Shown here: in pieces, positions 18,301 through 27,514 of the stretch
Position numbering within the stretch: the stretch's first letter is position 1
How the letters are laid out: every line of letters begins with the position of its first letter
Assembly: GCA_946186245.1 (NCBI GenBank)
Contig: CAMHMN010000005.1
Span: 1-58,460 of the forward strand
Length of the DNA stretch: 58,460 nucleotides
From: an uncultured Clostridia bacterium
GTDB taxonomy: Bacteria; Bacillota; Clostridia; Oscillospirales; Acutalibacteraceae
Direction of reading: 5' to 3'
The notes under the pieces: model-generated
What the model saw: only the letters and a program-made list of their open reading frames with translations
Databases searched by the model: none
Told to the model about the DNA's origin: nothing
Translations under genes and position numbers: made by a program

Positions 18301-20784
18301 TCAAATGACCGCCTCAAATTCTGCCAGCGCTTTGTCATTGAATGATTCCGGGTCAAAATCGTATTCATTGGTCAGCCTGCCGTCGGCGAATGCCTTCATC
18401 GCGTCAAAAAGCTCGTCGGAAGAATGCCCCGTAAGCAGCTGCCCGTCGGGAAGGCAGACCGCGTCGGCGGCTTCGAATCGGCTGACGATGATCGCAAGCC
18501 GCATCGCACGGGCTTCGTACACCACCACGCCCATGCCTTCATAGATCGAAGGCAGCACAAAGCAGCCGCAGCGCTGCATGATGCCGAAGGGATTCTCCAG
18601 CAGCCCCGTCAGAATGACCTTGCCTTCCAGACCGAGGGAGGAAATCTTCTCCTCGTATTCGGCCTTCATCGCGCCGTCGCCGATGATGTACAGGCGGCAG
18701 GAAGGATTCTCGGCATACAGCCGCGCGAAGCCGTCGATGAGGTTCATATGATTCTTTTCAGGCGAAAACCGGCCCATTGTCACAAAATTCACATTGCTCT
18801 TTTCCGGCGCGGGAATTCTTTTCTCCCTGTCGGTGCCGGGACAGTCGATGAAAGCCCCGTCCTCATAAACCGCGCTGTCACATCCCTTGCTGATCCGGTC
18901 GAAATCGATGGGATTGGTGGAAAAGGTGAATTTGCCATAGGTCGCTTCGGTGGAAAGATTGCGCCGGTTGGTTCGCATGACCGCCTCGGAACAGGAAACC
19001 ACCTCGTCAAAATAATCGTAGAGTGTGACAAGCGATTCAATGGGCGTCGCGCTGCTTTTGCGGTAAACGCCGCGTTTCTTCTTCTGTGAATTGGTGAGGT
19101 CGAGCAGCAGGTCGTTGTGCTGCCAAATGACTCTTTTGGCTCCGTCACACTGTAGCAGCGTCAGCGGCTGGGTGATGCCGTAGCCGGAATAGTCGATGAC
19201 CGTGTCAAAAGCGGAATGACCGAAGCTGCGGATGAAATTCCGCTTGTACGGCCCGTCGGCGGTCAGTTCCTTGTACAGTCTGTCATTCAGACCGTGACGG
19301 ACAACGGATCTGTGACGGACCAGCTCTCCGACGCCGAAGGGAATCTGCCCGACCCTGCAAAGCACGCGGACGTTGTCGTTGATCTTCATGATATTTTCCA
19401 TGCTGCGGTCGTCGGGAATGACCATGAGCGAAACGTCGTATTTGTCATAATCAATCAGATTCAGCATGGTGAGCAGGGAAGTGGTGACCCCGTTCATGGC
19501 GAAGCTGCCGCCGTTGATGAGCAGCCGCTTCTTTTTGTCCGACACAAAGCCGCTCAGAACGCGGCAGCCGGATTCGTCCCCGTGAAAGACGGCGTTGACC
19601 ACCTTTTCCGATACCCTGCCGTCGTCGAATTCGCAGCTCCAGTCCTTCATGGCGGTGTACCGGTCGGCATAACGATTCCGCACGCCCTCCGCGTCGGCAA
19701 TCCATTCCGCTATGTCGGACATATCGCAGGAATAAGGCCCCGGAAGCTGATCCAGACCGAAATACATGCCCCGGTATTCCTTGTAGCTTTCCACGTCGGG
19801 AATGTAGAAGATGATGGGGCGGTGGGTGAGCAGGAAGTCAAAGAAGATGCTGGAATAATCCGACACCAGAATATCGGTCACCGACATCAGCTCGTCGGTG
19901 TCGATGGACTGCGGAATGTATTTTCCTCCGGCTTTTTCTTCCTCGGAAAGCAGCTTGTAGACCATGGGATGCGGCTTGATAAGAATTTGATACTTTTCGG
20001 TGTCGATGTGTTGGTATAAATAATCGCAGAATTCGTCGTAGCGGGCGATATCCTTCTCCGCTCGGTCGAAGGAAGTGCCTTTCCAGGTGGGGGCATAGAG
20101 AATGATTTTTTTCGTTCCGTCCACCGAGATACCGCGGCTGGCGAGTTTGCCGAGAATATCCTCCCGCTCCGTGGAAAAGAGCAGGTCGTTGCGGGGATAG
20201 CCGCTTTCGATGATCTTGCCGGAATACAGCCCGTCGAGCTTGTAGCTTTCGAGATAAATCTTCGTCATAAACCGACAGGGGGAAATCAGGTAATCCGCCT
20301 GCAGGAAATTGCGGGTCATATTGCGGGCGGTGTATTTGCCGTCGGGAATATCATAACCCAGCGTTTTCAGCGGAATGCCGTGCCAAGTATTGACGAAAAC
20401 CTGCCCCGGCTTCTTGGTGAAATAGAACGGAAGGGTGTTGTTGATCACCAGATAACCCGCGGAGGTAATGGCGTTGAAGAATCCTCCGCTGTTCTTTCCC
20501 ACGAAGGACACATTGTCATACCCGGCGTATTCCTTTTGCAGCAATGCCCGTTCCCGCTTGTCGTTGATCTGCCAGATATGCCTGTAGTGCCTGAAATCCT
20601 CCGTCTGCATCAGCCGGCGGAAGATCGCATACGGCCCGCAGAGCATGCCTGCGCCCTGATGGGCGGAATAAAAAATGGTGTCCGTCCTGACGGAATTCTT
20701 TTTGTAGCAGCTGACATATTTTGCTCCCAGCATCAATGTCGCCATGCTGCCCGTCATTTTCTTGATTTTTCCGGTAATGCCCAA
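18301..20784 (-). CDS. CDP-glycerol glycerophosphotransferase fused to a GT4-like glycosyltransferase
   Basis: About 827 residues, two enzymes in one chain. Residues 30-400 are a TagB/TagF-type domain that transfers (poly)glycerol phosphate from CDP-glycerol to a teichoic-acid-like acceptor: FVNTWHGIPLKTLG and LIKPHPMVYKLL hold the catalytic-type histidines, and DILVSDYSSIFFDFLLTHRP is the substrate-binding block. Residues 415-827 are a GT-B glycosyltransferase with MGRFSPEKNHMNLIDGF and the nucleotide-sugar block PSIYEGMGVVVYEARA. TTG 20784 fits because GGAG lies 9 bases upstream and the MGITGKIKKM start then parallels the paralogue's MGFGKVLKKL. The ATG pair at 20793/20790 is the alternative. 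It acts at the inner membrane face. It lies downstream of a shorter paralogue. Confidence 0.82.
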   Translation of the reverse strand: MGITGKIKKMTGSMATLMLGAKYVSCYKKNSVRTDTIFYSAHQGAGMLCGPYAIFRRLMQTEDFRHYRHIWQINDKRERALLQKEYAGYDNVSFVGKNSGGFFNAITSAGYLVINNTLPFYFTKKPGQVFVNTWHGIPLKTLGYDIPDGKYTARNMTRNFLQADYLISPCRFMTKIYLESYKLDGLYSGKIIESGYPRNDLLFSTEREDILGKLASRGISVDGTKKIILYAPTWKGTSFDRAEKDIARYDEFCDYLYQHIDTEKYQILIKPHPMVYKLLSEEEKAGGKYIPQSIDTDELMSVTDILVSDYSSIFFDFLLTHRPIIFYIPDVESYKEYRGMYFGLDQLPGPYSCDMSDIAEWIADAEGVRNRYADRYTAMKDWSCEFDDGRVSEKVVNAVFHGDESGCRVLSGFVSDKKKRLLINGGSFAMNGVTTSLLTMLNLIDYDKYDVSLMVIPDDRSMENIMKINDNVRVLCRVGQIPFGVGELVRHRSVVRHGLNDRLYKELTADGPYKRNFIRSFGHSAFDTVIDYSGYGITQPLTLLQCDGAKRVIWQHNDLLLDLTNSQKKKRGVYRKSSATPIESLVTLYDYFDEVVSCSEAVMRTNRRNLSTEATYGKFTFSTNPIDFDRISKGCDSAVYEDGAFIDCPGTDREKRIPAPEKSNVNFVTMGRFSPEKNHMNLIDGFARLYAENPSCRLYIIGDGAMKAEYEEKISSLGLEGKVILTGLLENPFGIMQRCGCFVLPSIYEGMGVVVYEARAMRLAIIVSRFEAADAVCLPDGQLLTGHSSDELFDAMKAFADGRLTNEYDFDPESFNDKALAEFEAVI

Positions 20785-20847
20785 TCGCATCATCTCCGTA
20801 TTCTAAATAATTATGGCTATCCTTTATGGCACATGGATCAGAAGGCG

Positions 20848-22566
20848 TCACAGAACGATTTTTTCGCATGTCCATTCGCCGTGAGTGCTTTCAAAGGCAG
20901 CGACCCATCCCGCGAAATTCTTTTCGGAAATCACCTTGCTCTGACCGGCGTGATAGGCCGTGAGCGCCTGTTCATAGCATTCTCCCGCGAAATTCGCTAC
21001 GGTGTCGAACCTGCATTCCCCGAGAATGCGCCGGTAATTGCGCTCAAAAATCCTGGAGCGGAACATTCTCAGCAGCCTGGCTGTGCTTGCTTTGTCGGGT
21101 TTAACCCTGGCAGCCCAGACGGCACGGAGGATGCTGCGCGGAATGACGCCGCAGCGGCAGAGAACGCGCACGTTGCGGTTGACACGCGATATTTCGTCGG
21201 TGTATTGTCCCTCATCGTCGATGAGCAGCGTGACGTCGGTCTGTCCGTAATCAATGCCGTCGAGCCAGGCGAGAATTTTCTCGGTGTGCTCACCGGGGGC
21301 GAAGTTCCCGCCAGCTACGAGCATTTTCTTCTTATGCGGCTGATCCTTTACAATCCGGCAATGCGATTCGTCGTTGTGGAAAATCGCGTCAATGACCTTC
21401 TGGGTGACATTTGCGTCATCGAATTCGCAGGCCCATGTCTTCATCTTTTCGTATGCGCTGCCGAATTCGCTGCGAAGGGTTCCGGCGCGGTTGATCCAGC
21501 CGGCGATATCTTCCATCAGACCCGAATAGGGACCGGGACACTCGTGAAGACCAAAGTATACCCCGCGGTACTTCTTGTAGCTTTCCAGGTCGGGCAGGTA
21601 AAAGATGATGGGGCGGTCGGTGAGCAGGAAGTCAAAGAACAGGCTGGAATAATCGGTCACAAGCAGGTCGGTGACCGACAGAAGTTCATCGGCGTCAATC
21701 GACTGCGGAACATATTGTCCCCTTCTTTTTTCTTCTTTGGAAAGCAGCTCATAGACCATGGGATGCGGCTTGATCAGAATCTGGTATTGTTCGGTGTCGA
21801 TGTGATCGTACAGATAATCGTAAAATTCGTCATAGAGCGCCGTGTCCTTGTCGGCGCGGTCAAAGGAGGGGCCTCTCCACGTCGGCGCGTAGAGAATGAT
21901 CTTCTTTTTGTCGTCAACGGCAATGCCGCGATTGATGAGCTTTTCGATGATGTCGTCCCGGTTGGTGGAAAAAAGCAGGTCGTTGCGGGGATAGCCGCTT
22001 TCAATCAGCTTCCCCGTATAGATGCCGCCCAGCTTGCAGCCTTCGAGATAGATCCTGGTCATGAACCGACAGGGCGAAATCAGATAATCGGTCAGAAGGA
22101 AATTCCGCGTCATGCTGCGGGCGGAGAATCTGCCGTCCGGCACATCGTAGCCCATTTTTTTAAGCGGGATGCCGTGCCATGTGTTGACATAGATCTGCTC
22201 CGGCTTCTTGATAAAATAGGATGGCAGCGTGTGGTTGACGATGATGTACTTGGCGCTTGTGAGGGCGTTGAAATATCCGCGCGTGTCTTTTTTGACAAAC
22301 CAGACGTTTGTCCAGTCGCCGTATTCCTTTTTCAGCTGTTTGTATTCGGCGGGGTCGTTGATCTCCCAGATATGGTCGTAGCGGTCGAATTCCTTTGTTT
22401 CCGTCATCTTGCGGAATACGGCATAGGGTCCGCAGAGCATGCCGGCTCCCTGGTGTGAAGAATAGAATATCGTGAATTTGTCGACGTCATTCCTTCGGTA
22501 TTGCTCCGCGTATTTAGCCGCCAGTGAAATGGCGGGCAGTTTTTTCAATACTTTTCCAAAACCCAT
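20848..22566 (-). CDS. CDP-glycerol glycerophosphotransferase family protein with half of a GT domain
   Basis: About 572 residues. The TagB/TagF-type domain (30-395) closely resembles the neighbouring 827-residue protein and keeps the same histidines (YVNTWHGIPLKKMG, LIKPHPMVYELL) and the DLLVTDYSSLFFDFLLTDRP block. The region after residue 410 matches only the N-terminal Rossmann half of that protein's glycosyltransferase and then stops, so the nucleotide-sugar-binding half is missing. It should be a polymerase or primase for a glycerol-phosphate polymer. I chose ATG 22566 rather than TTG 22575, since AGGAG is too near the TTG. Confidence 0.8.
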   Translation of the reverse strand: MGFGKVLKKLPAISLAAKYAEQYRRNDVDKFTIFYSSHQGAGMLCGPYAVFRKMTETKEFDRYDHIWEINDPAEYKQLKKEYGDWTNVWFVKKDTRGYFNALTSAKYIIVNHTLPSYFIKKPEQIYVNTWHGIPLKKMGYDVPDGRFSARSMTRNFLLTDYLISPCRFMTRIYLEGCKLGGIYTGKLIESGYPRNDLLFSTNRDDIIEKLINRGIAVDDKKKIILYAPTWRGPSFDRADKDTALYDEFYDYLYDHIDTEQYQILIKPHPMVYELLSKEEKRRGQYVPQSIDADELLSVTDLLVTDYSSLFFDFLLTDRPIIFYLPDLESYKKYRGVYFGLHECPGPYSGLMEDIAGWINRAGTLRSEFGSAYEKMKTWACEFDDANVTQKVIDAIFHNDESHCRIVKDQPHKKKMLVAGGNFAPGEHTEKILAWLDGIDYGQTDVTLLIDDEGQYTDEISRVNRNVRVLCRCGVIPRSILRAVWAARVKPDKASTARLLRMFRSRIFERNYRRILGECRFDTVANFAGECYEQALTAYHAGQSKVISEKNFAGWVAAFESTHGEWTCEKIVL

Positions 22567-22673
22567 TTTGGGCAATACTCCTATTTTTTATTTCAGCGTG
22601 TAAGCGCTCATTTATTCTTCATTTTTAAGATTTCCGTTTTGGGTTTTCATTTAGCCCAGCGAAGCTGCACGCA

Positions 22674-23510
22674 TCAAAAGTGGTGCTTGATGACGCGTTT
22701 TTCGGGTGGGGGAGGGGTCATGTAGTCGCCGTAGATGGTGGTGAGAATCAGGTCGGTGTCCTGCGGCACGGGAAACATTCCGTCCTCAAAGGGAACCCGC
22801 ACAGGCTCACCGAAGGCCGACTTGGGGAAGGTTTCCTTCTGCACCTTGTAGTAGCTGGCAAGGCAGACGATGTACTGATTGTCGGGGTTGTTGTATTTCA
22901 CATAGTTTTTGTTGATGCTCCTGAAAAGAAATTCCCGGGACACGAAATGGGACGCAACGCGCAGCACCTTCGCGGCGAAGGAATTGGCTTCGGCGGTGCC
23001 CATTTTCTGGGAAAGCGTGCCGCGCAGGATGCGCATTTTGGTTCCCTGCCAGGTCTGGGCAGGGGAGGAGAGCTTCGGCACGTTGTCCAGCGGGAAGATG
23101 TCGATCATCGGGCCGTTGTTGGGCGTGACATGCGCGATGTGCGACTGACGGAATTTCGGGCTGTCGGTGATGAGACGCACCTTGAGCAGCGGCGTCCAGC
23201 AGTTTTTCATGGTGGTGTAGTGCTGAATTTCGTACCGTTCGCCCATGGCTTCAGGGGCAATTTTCAGGAAGCGCTCGTAATCCTCCCGCATCATAAGCAG
23301 GTCGATGTCGTCGTCCCACGGAATGAAGCCCTTGTGCCGCACGGCACCCAGCATGGTGCCTTCCCCGAGGTAATAGGGAATGTGGTACTCGGTGCAGACT
23401 TTGTCGATGTCCTTCAGCATGGCAAGCGTCACCTGCTGCAGCTCATGCACAAGCTGCATAGCCTCCTCCTGCGTCTTTTCGGAAGGGGTATTGTGGGTAT
23501 CGTTGGTCAT
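22674..23510 (-). CDS. LicD family phosphotransferase
   Basis: A 278-residue cytoplasmic protein of the LicD/fukutin nucleotidyltransferase-like fold. The diagnostic block is GEGTMLGAVRHKGFIPWDDDIDLLM with the metal-binding Asp cluster (WDDDID), followed by REDYERFL. LicD proteins transfer phosphocholine (or another phospho-substituent) from a CDP-linked donor to sugars of teichoic acids or surface glycans. It sits between the CDP-glycerol transferase genes and the WapI-like gene, all minus strand, which fits decoration of the same polymer. No choline uptake or licC gene is in the window, so the transferred group is unknown. Confidence 0.88.
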   Translation of the reverse strand: MTNDTHNTPSEKTQEEAMQLVHELQQVTLAMLKDIDKVCTEYHIPYYLGEGTMLGAVRHKGFIPWDDDIDLLMMREDYERFLKIAPEAMGERYEIQHYTTMKNCWTPLLKVRLITDSPKFRQSHIAHVTPNNGPMIDIFPLDNVPKLSSPAQTWQGTKMRILRGTLSQKMGTAEANSFAAKVLRVASHFVSREFLFRSINKNYVKYNNPDNQYIVCLASYYKVQKETFPKSAFGEPVRVPFEDGMFPVPQDTDLILTTIYGDYMTPPPPEKRVIKHHF

Positions 23511-23549
23511 AATTCCATCAAATCCTTTTTTGAATTGCCCTGCGCGGGG

Positions 23550-23993
23550 CTATTTCTCTGTGCTGCGATAGGGGAATTTCTCGTATAATTCTTTGAATTG
23601 GCCGTTGAGGTCAGTCAATTTCTGCAGGCTCATGGCCTGACATACATAAATATCATTCCATGCGGGGCCGTCGTAAATGAATTTGATCATCACGGCATAC
23701 GTATCCTCTGCTTTCGTCACCGCAAAGGAAAGATACGGCTCCATGAAATCCGAAATATACCCGGTTTCCCTTCCGGAAAGAATCCCGTCAATTGCCCCGA
23801 TCAGTTCCCGCAATTCAAAACTGAGCAGACAGCAAGCCTCTTCCTGAATAGAAAAAGACCCGTCTGAATAATCTATGCTTACCTTCAGCCAGTTGGAGTC
23901 GTAATCGTCGTCGCTTTTGGAAACAGCGGGAAACTCATAATCCAGAATATCCAATACAAGCCGTTTATTATTTTCAATAAAAGCAATGGCCAA
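23550..23993 (-). CDS. Hypothetical protein, WapI immunity-like
   Basis: About 147 residues, acidic and soluble. The opening (AIAFIENNKRLVLDILDYEFPAV) and the DSNWLKVSI strand resemble the WapI family of contact-toxin immunity proteins, but the match is by eye and modest. The upstream in-frame GTG 24044 lies in repeat-like spacer DNA; TTG 23993 has GAGGTGAGG just upstream and gives the family-like start, so I prefer it. No WapA/Rhs-type toxin is nearby. If the assignment is right, this is an orphan immunity gene inside a surface-polymer block. Confidence 0.55.
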   Translation of the reverse strand: MAIAFIENNKRLVLDILDYEFPAVSKSDDDYDSNWLKVSIDYSDGSFSIQEEACCLLSFELRELIGAIDGILSGRETGYISDFMEPYLSFAVTKAEDTYAVMIKFIYDGPAWNDIYVCQAMSLQKLTDLNGQFKELYEKFPYRSTEK

Positions 23994-24036
23994 AGTAACC
24001 TCACCTCTATATTCCAACGCCGCAGGCGTTCCTTTA

Positions 24037-24092
24037 TTATTCACTATTCACCATTCACTATTCATTTAGCGAGCGAACGAATGTGAGCGAGT
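24037..24092. repeat. Interspersed spacer repeat (ATTCACTATTCA and GCGAGCGAA type)
   Basis: Short direct repeats of TTCACTATTCAC and TTCACTATTCAT are followed by TTTAGCGAGCGAA. The GCGAGCGAA module recurs in inverse orientation at about 35293-35309, and a comparable ATTATCT tandem run lies at 27467-27511 between glgP and the GH13 gene. This looks like a dispersed intergenic repeat family. Confidence 0.4.
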
Positions 24093-24096
24093 GCTC

Positions 24097-25314
24097 TCAC
24101 CCCGTCTGGTGGTCGCGGTTCCAGACGGACCATTTCATGTTGCCGTCAGTCGCCATGAAGTAGTATTCTCTCACCTGCGTGCCGAATTCGTCGGTGTCGG
24201 CTTCGCAGTCGTAGTAGTAATACATGCCGTTGAGCCGCATGCGATTCCAGTAGTGGAGAATGTCGCGGCGGAATTCGGTGTCTCCGTTCAGCACGAAGCG
24301 TCCCTTCATCATTTCGCAGTCGTAGCCGGCGGCGTTGCAGAGCGATTTGAAAAGCATGGAATAATGCCGGCTGTCGCCTGTTTCGTGCTTGAAGTAATAT
24401 CGCAGGAGAGCGAGTTGATCGTCGTTTCTGTCGGAGACAGATTCATAGCGGATATGCGTGCCGACGTAGTAATAAATCGCCCAGAGGCGTTCGCTGTCGC
24501 TCATTTCGTCTTTGAGTATTTCTTCAAGAATGACCTTGAGCTTGTCGTTGATGGCGTCGTCCGCAGTAAAAACGGGATCTTTTGAAGAATTGTGTGTGAC
24601 GGCGGAATGACTGCTGAGCCCGCCTTCGTCATCCAGACCTCCGAACGCCTCCTTGATCAGGTTGTTGATATCCTCATCGGTGACGCGTACTCTGGATTCT
24701 TCGTTGTACTCGTTGTAGCTCCGCTCATCGAGGAATATTTCCTCCATTGCTTCCACCCCGCCGGAGGAACTTCGGAAGAGGAAATAATAGGCACCGAAGC
24801 CGGCGCCGCCTATCAGCGCGAGAATCATCAGCACGATGCCGGCGGCTTTGGCCATGTCGAGCGGGCTCATGTAGCTCATGTCTGAAGCCGCCTGGTCGGC
24901 AAGCGCGGTGAAAATGGAGGTCTTGCCGGGAATAGGCACCAGTCTCCAGGGGTCTATGTCGATGGTGCGGTTGATGCGCCGCCAGAGTTCCTCTTTTTCG
25001 TCTGGCGTCAGGCTGTCGGGAATGTCGGCCAACGTCTTTTCGTGAATCAGGCTGAGCCGGTTTTTCCGCACGAGGAAGCGCAGGGTCTTGTCCACCTGCT
25101 TGCGCTGCCAGAAATCGACGTTGGGAGCCGTGCGCAGGTCTGAAATGTCGAAATACATGTCGATGAAGGCTTCGCGGCACACCGTCATGGTGTCGGCGTG
25201 ATTGAGGCATCGCTCAAAAGCGTAACTGAAAACACGTTCACACGTCCGGTTATAGAACTGCATGAATGTTTCCCGTTTTTTCTGATATTTTTTTCTGTTA
25301 GCCAGACGTGCCAA
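24097..25314 (-). CDS. Sigma-region-2-like / TM / transglutaminase-like protein with Cys-to-Ser change
   Basis: 405 residues. The N-terminal 90 residues resemble a degenerate ECF sigma region 2 (FMQFYNRTCERVFSYAFERCL...CREAFIDMYFDISDL). One membrane segment follows at about 158-180 (AGIVLMILALIGGAGFGAYYF), then an outside transglutaminase/protease-like domain (270-390). In that fold the nucleophile normally sits in G-x-C-R-H-Y; here it is GDSRHYS, so Ser315 replaces Cys, while the His (HYWNRM, H354) and Asp (YYYYDCEAD, D369) remain. It is probably non-catalytic or a serine variant. The start is TTG 25314; Met18 is an alternative. Function unknown; the envelope-gene context suggests a wall-sensing or binding role (inference). 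Confidence 0.55.
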   Translation of the reverse strand: MARLANRKKYQKKRETFMQFYNRTCERVFSYAFERCLNHADTMTVCREAFIDMYFDISDLRTAPNVDFWQRKQVDKTLRFLVRKNRLSLIHEKTLADIPDSLTPDEKEELWRRINRTIDIDPWRLVPIPGKTSIFTALADQAASDMSYMSPLDMAKAAGIVLMILALIGGAGFGAYYFLFRSSSGGVEAMEEIFLDERSYNEYNEESRVRVTDEDINNLIKEAFGGLDDEGGLSSHSAVTHNSSKDPVFTADDAINDKLKVILEEILKDEMSDSERLWAIYYYVGTHIRYESVSDRNDDQLALLRYYFKHETGDSRHYSMLFKSLCNAAGYDCEMMKGRFVLNGDTEFRRDILHYWNRMRLNGMYYYYDCEADTDEFGTQVREYYFMATDGNMKWSVWNRDHQTG

Positions 25315-25350
25315 AAAATCACCGCCATGTTTGTAATATCTGATTATTTC

Positions 25351-25379
25351 AGTATACCAAACACAGCGGTGATTTACAA
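25351..25379 (-). promoter_or_regulatory. Promoter of the sigma-like/transglutaminase-like gene
   Basis: Minus strand TTGTAA (25379-25374), 17 bp, TATACT (25356-25351), about 37 bp before the start codon. Confidence 0.55.
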
Positions 25380-25471
25380 GTGTTTAATTGTTACATTTCT
25401 TCAAACAGAAGTGACATCCATGCAACGGATTAAGCCTTTTTGCGTCGCAAACGCCTGAAAAGCCTTGCCAG

Positions 25472-27358
25472 TCATTTGAACATGGAGAAATTGTTGGCTC
25501 TGAGCACAATGCAGCTCATGGGCGGAATCGTGACCACTCCCTTGTAGACCGAAGCTCTGCCCAGTACGGTGCGTGCGCCGTTGAAGCCCTCGGGAAGGTC
25601 GATGTGGTGGGTGTTGAATTCGGAACGGTTGACCGCCACAAAGAGCGAATCCCTTTTGCCGCGGCGGACAAAGGACATCACGGCGTCGCGGCATTTGGCG
25701 ACTTCAAACGCCCCGTCGGTCAGACAATCCACCTCGTTGCGCAGCTTGCCGAGCTTCATGTACCAGTCGATCAGGCCCCTGTTTTCACTGCCCCAGGGGT
25801 AGGTCGAGCGGTTGAAGGGATCCTTGTAGCCTTCCACGCCCGCCTCGTCGCCGTAATAGATGCAGGGTACACCGGGCAGGGTATATTGCAGCACCGAAGC
25901 CAGCTTCATCTTGCAGATGCCCTTTTCACGCTGTTCGGGGGACATCTTGGCGTATGCCTGCCAGTCTCTGCCGCGGTTGTGGGCAGGTTCGCCGGCGAGA
26001 ATGGTGATGGCGCGCTCGGTATCGTGCGTGCCGAGTGAATTCATCAGAATGCGGGTGACCTGCGGCGGATAATTCTCCAGAATGTTGTTGACGACCTCGA
26101 TGGCTTCGTCGCCTGACCAGCCGGTGAGGAAGCCGAGGATGACGTCCTTGAAGGGGTAATTCATGACGGAATCGAGCTGCTTGCCCAGCAGATAGCGTCT
26201 GCGCTGTCCGTAGGCAATCTTGTTGCTGGCGTCCTCCCAGACCTCGCCGATGATGACCGCTTCGGGATCGACCTTCTTGGCGGCGTAGCGCAGTCTGTCG
26301 AGGAATACGTCGGGCAGCTCGTCGGCGACGTCCAGACGCCAGCCGCTGGCGCCCTTTTCCAGCCAGTTGCCGACCGTTCCGCCCTCACCGGTGTGGTATT
26401 CGATAACGTCGGGTTCTTCTTCCTTGACTTCGGGAAGGGTGTCGATGCCCCACCAGGAATGGTAGCTGTTCGGCCACTGATAGAATTTGAACCACGAATA
26501 GAAGGGCGATTCCTTGGAATTGAACGCGCCGACGGTATCATAGCGGTTCTTTTTGTTGAAATAGATGGAGTCGTCGCCCGTGTGGGAGAAAACGCCGTCC
26601 ACAATGATCCGGATGCCGTGTTCTTTTGCCTTTTGGCAGAGTTCGACGTAATCTTCCTCGGTACCCAGCATGGGATCGATCTTGCGGTAATTGGCGGTGT
26701 TGTAGCGGTGATTCTCGTGCGCCTCAAAGATCGGATTGATGTAAATGCAGCTGACGCCCAGCGATTTGATGTAGTCGAGCTTCTGGGTGATGCCCTTGAG
26801 GTCGCCTCCGAAGTAGTCGGAATTGGTGATCATGCCGTACTCATTCGGCGCCCAGTCGGGCTGATCGCCCCAGTTTTCGTGCATCTTTCTGCCGTAGGGA
26901 ATGTCTTTGTGCTCGACGCCCGATTTGCAGAACCGGTCGGGGAAGATCTGGTACATAATGCCGCCGGAGAGCCAGTCGGGGGTCTTGAAGGTGCTTTCAT
27001 ATACCGTGAGCTGCCAAGCGACGGGCTGCGACTGCAATTCGCCCAGTCCTTCGCGGGTACGGCCGAGATATTTGGTGCCGGACGATGTGGAAAGCTCGAA
27101 GTAGTAGTAATTGAGGGAAGCCTCTTCGGGGGTGTAATCCACCTCCCAGTATTCAAAATCAGCGCCTTCCATGCCGCACCAGAAGAGATTGCCGCGGTCA
27201 ACCCTGCCCTCATGCTCGTTGTGGATGATGAGCGTTGCCTCCGTGCAGCAGAGATAGCGGGGCAGACACAGCTTGAAATGGACGGGGGTGCCGTTGGCCA
27301 CGGCTCCCGTCGGCTTGCGGTAAAAAGGATCGCGTGAATTGAAAAGTGTCTTTTTCAT
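25472..27358 (-). CDS. GH13 alpha-amylase family enzyme (neopullulanase/cyclomaltodextrinase type)
   Basis: A 628-residue cytoplasmic enzyme hydrolysing alpha-1,4 (possibly alpha-1,6) bonds of maltodextrins. There is no signal peptide. Residues 1-125 form a beta-sandwich N-domain as in GH13_20 neopullulanases; the (beta/alpha)8 barrel starts at about 132 (GGIMYQIFPDRF). Conserved regions are complete: DGVFSHTG, the nucleophile D343 in GWRLDVADEL, the acid/base E372 in IIGEVWED, and D446 in SLGTHDTERA. ATG 27358 has GGAGG 7 bases upstream. It follows glgP on the same strand (156-bp gap), so the two likely share in breaking down glycogen or imported maltodextrins. Confidence 0.9.
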   Translation of the reverse strand: MKKTLFNSRDPFYRKPTGAVANGTPVHFKLCLPRYLCCTEATLIIHNEHEGRVDRGNLFWCGMEGADFEYWEVDYTPEEASLNYYYFELSTSSGTKYLGRTREGLGELQSQPVAWQLTVYESTFKTPDWLSGGIMYQIFPDRFCKSGVEHKDIPYGRKMHENWGDQPDWAPNEYGMITNSDYFGGDLKGITQKLDYIKSLGVSCIYINPIFEAHENHRYNTANYRKIDPMLGTEEDYVELCQKAKEHGIRIIVDGVFSHTGDDSIYFNKKNRYDTVGAFNSKESPFYSWFKFYQWPNSYHSWWGIDTLPEVKEEEPDVIEYHTGEGGTVGNWLEKGASGWRLDVADELPDVFLDRLRYAAKKVDPEAVIIGEVWEDASNKIAYGQRRRYLLGKQLDSVMNYPFKDVILGFLTGWSGDEAIEVVNNILENYPPQVTRILMNSLGTHDTERAITILAGEPAHNRGRDWQAYAKMSPEQREKGICKMKLASVLQYTLPGVPCIYYGDEAGVEGYKDPFNRSTYPWGSENRGLIDWYMKLGKLRNEVDCLTDGAFEVAKCRDAVMSFVRRGKRDSLFVAVNRSEFNTHHIDLPEGFNGARTVLGRASVYKGVVTIPPMSCIVLRANNFSMFK

Positions 27359-27466
27359 GCCGTATCCTCCAAAATATTAATACTTAAGATTGAAGAATGA
27401 AAAATATCGGAATGCGCCTGGAAAATAACGCCTTCAAATAATCAGATTCCAGCGCGCAGCGCTCCT

Positions 27467-27511
27467 TCATTATTATCTATTATCTATTATCTATTCTTTA
27501 TTCTCTATTCT
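27467..27511. repeat. Short tandem repeat of ATTATCT-like units
   Basis: The spacer between glgP and the GH13 gene contains several copies of ATTATCT or its variants in a row. It has no coding capacity and resembles the AT-rich spacer near 24040. Confidence 0.4.
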
Positions 27512-27514
27512 TTT

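Noticed and set aside
20380-22458. A 692-codon plus-strand frame opposite the CDP-glycerol transferase gene
   Set aside because: Antisense shadow that spans two real genes and their spacer.
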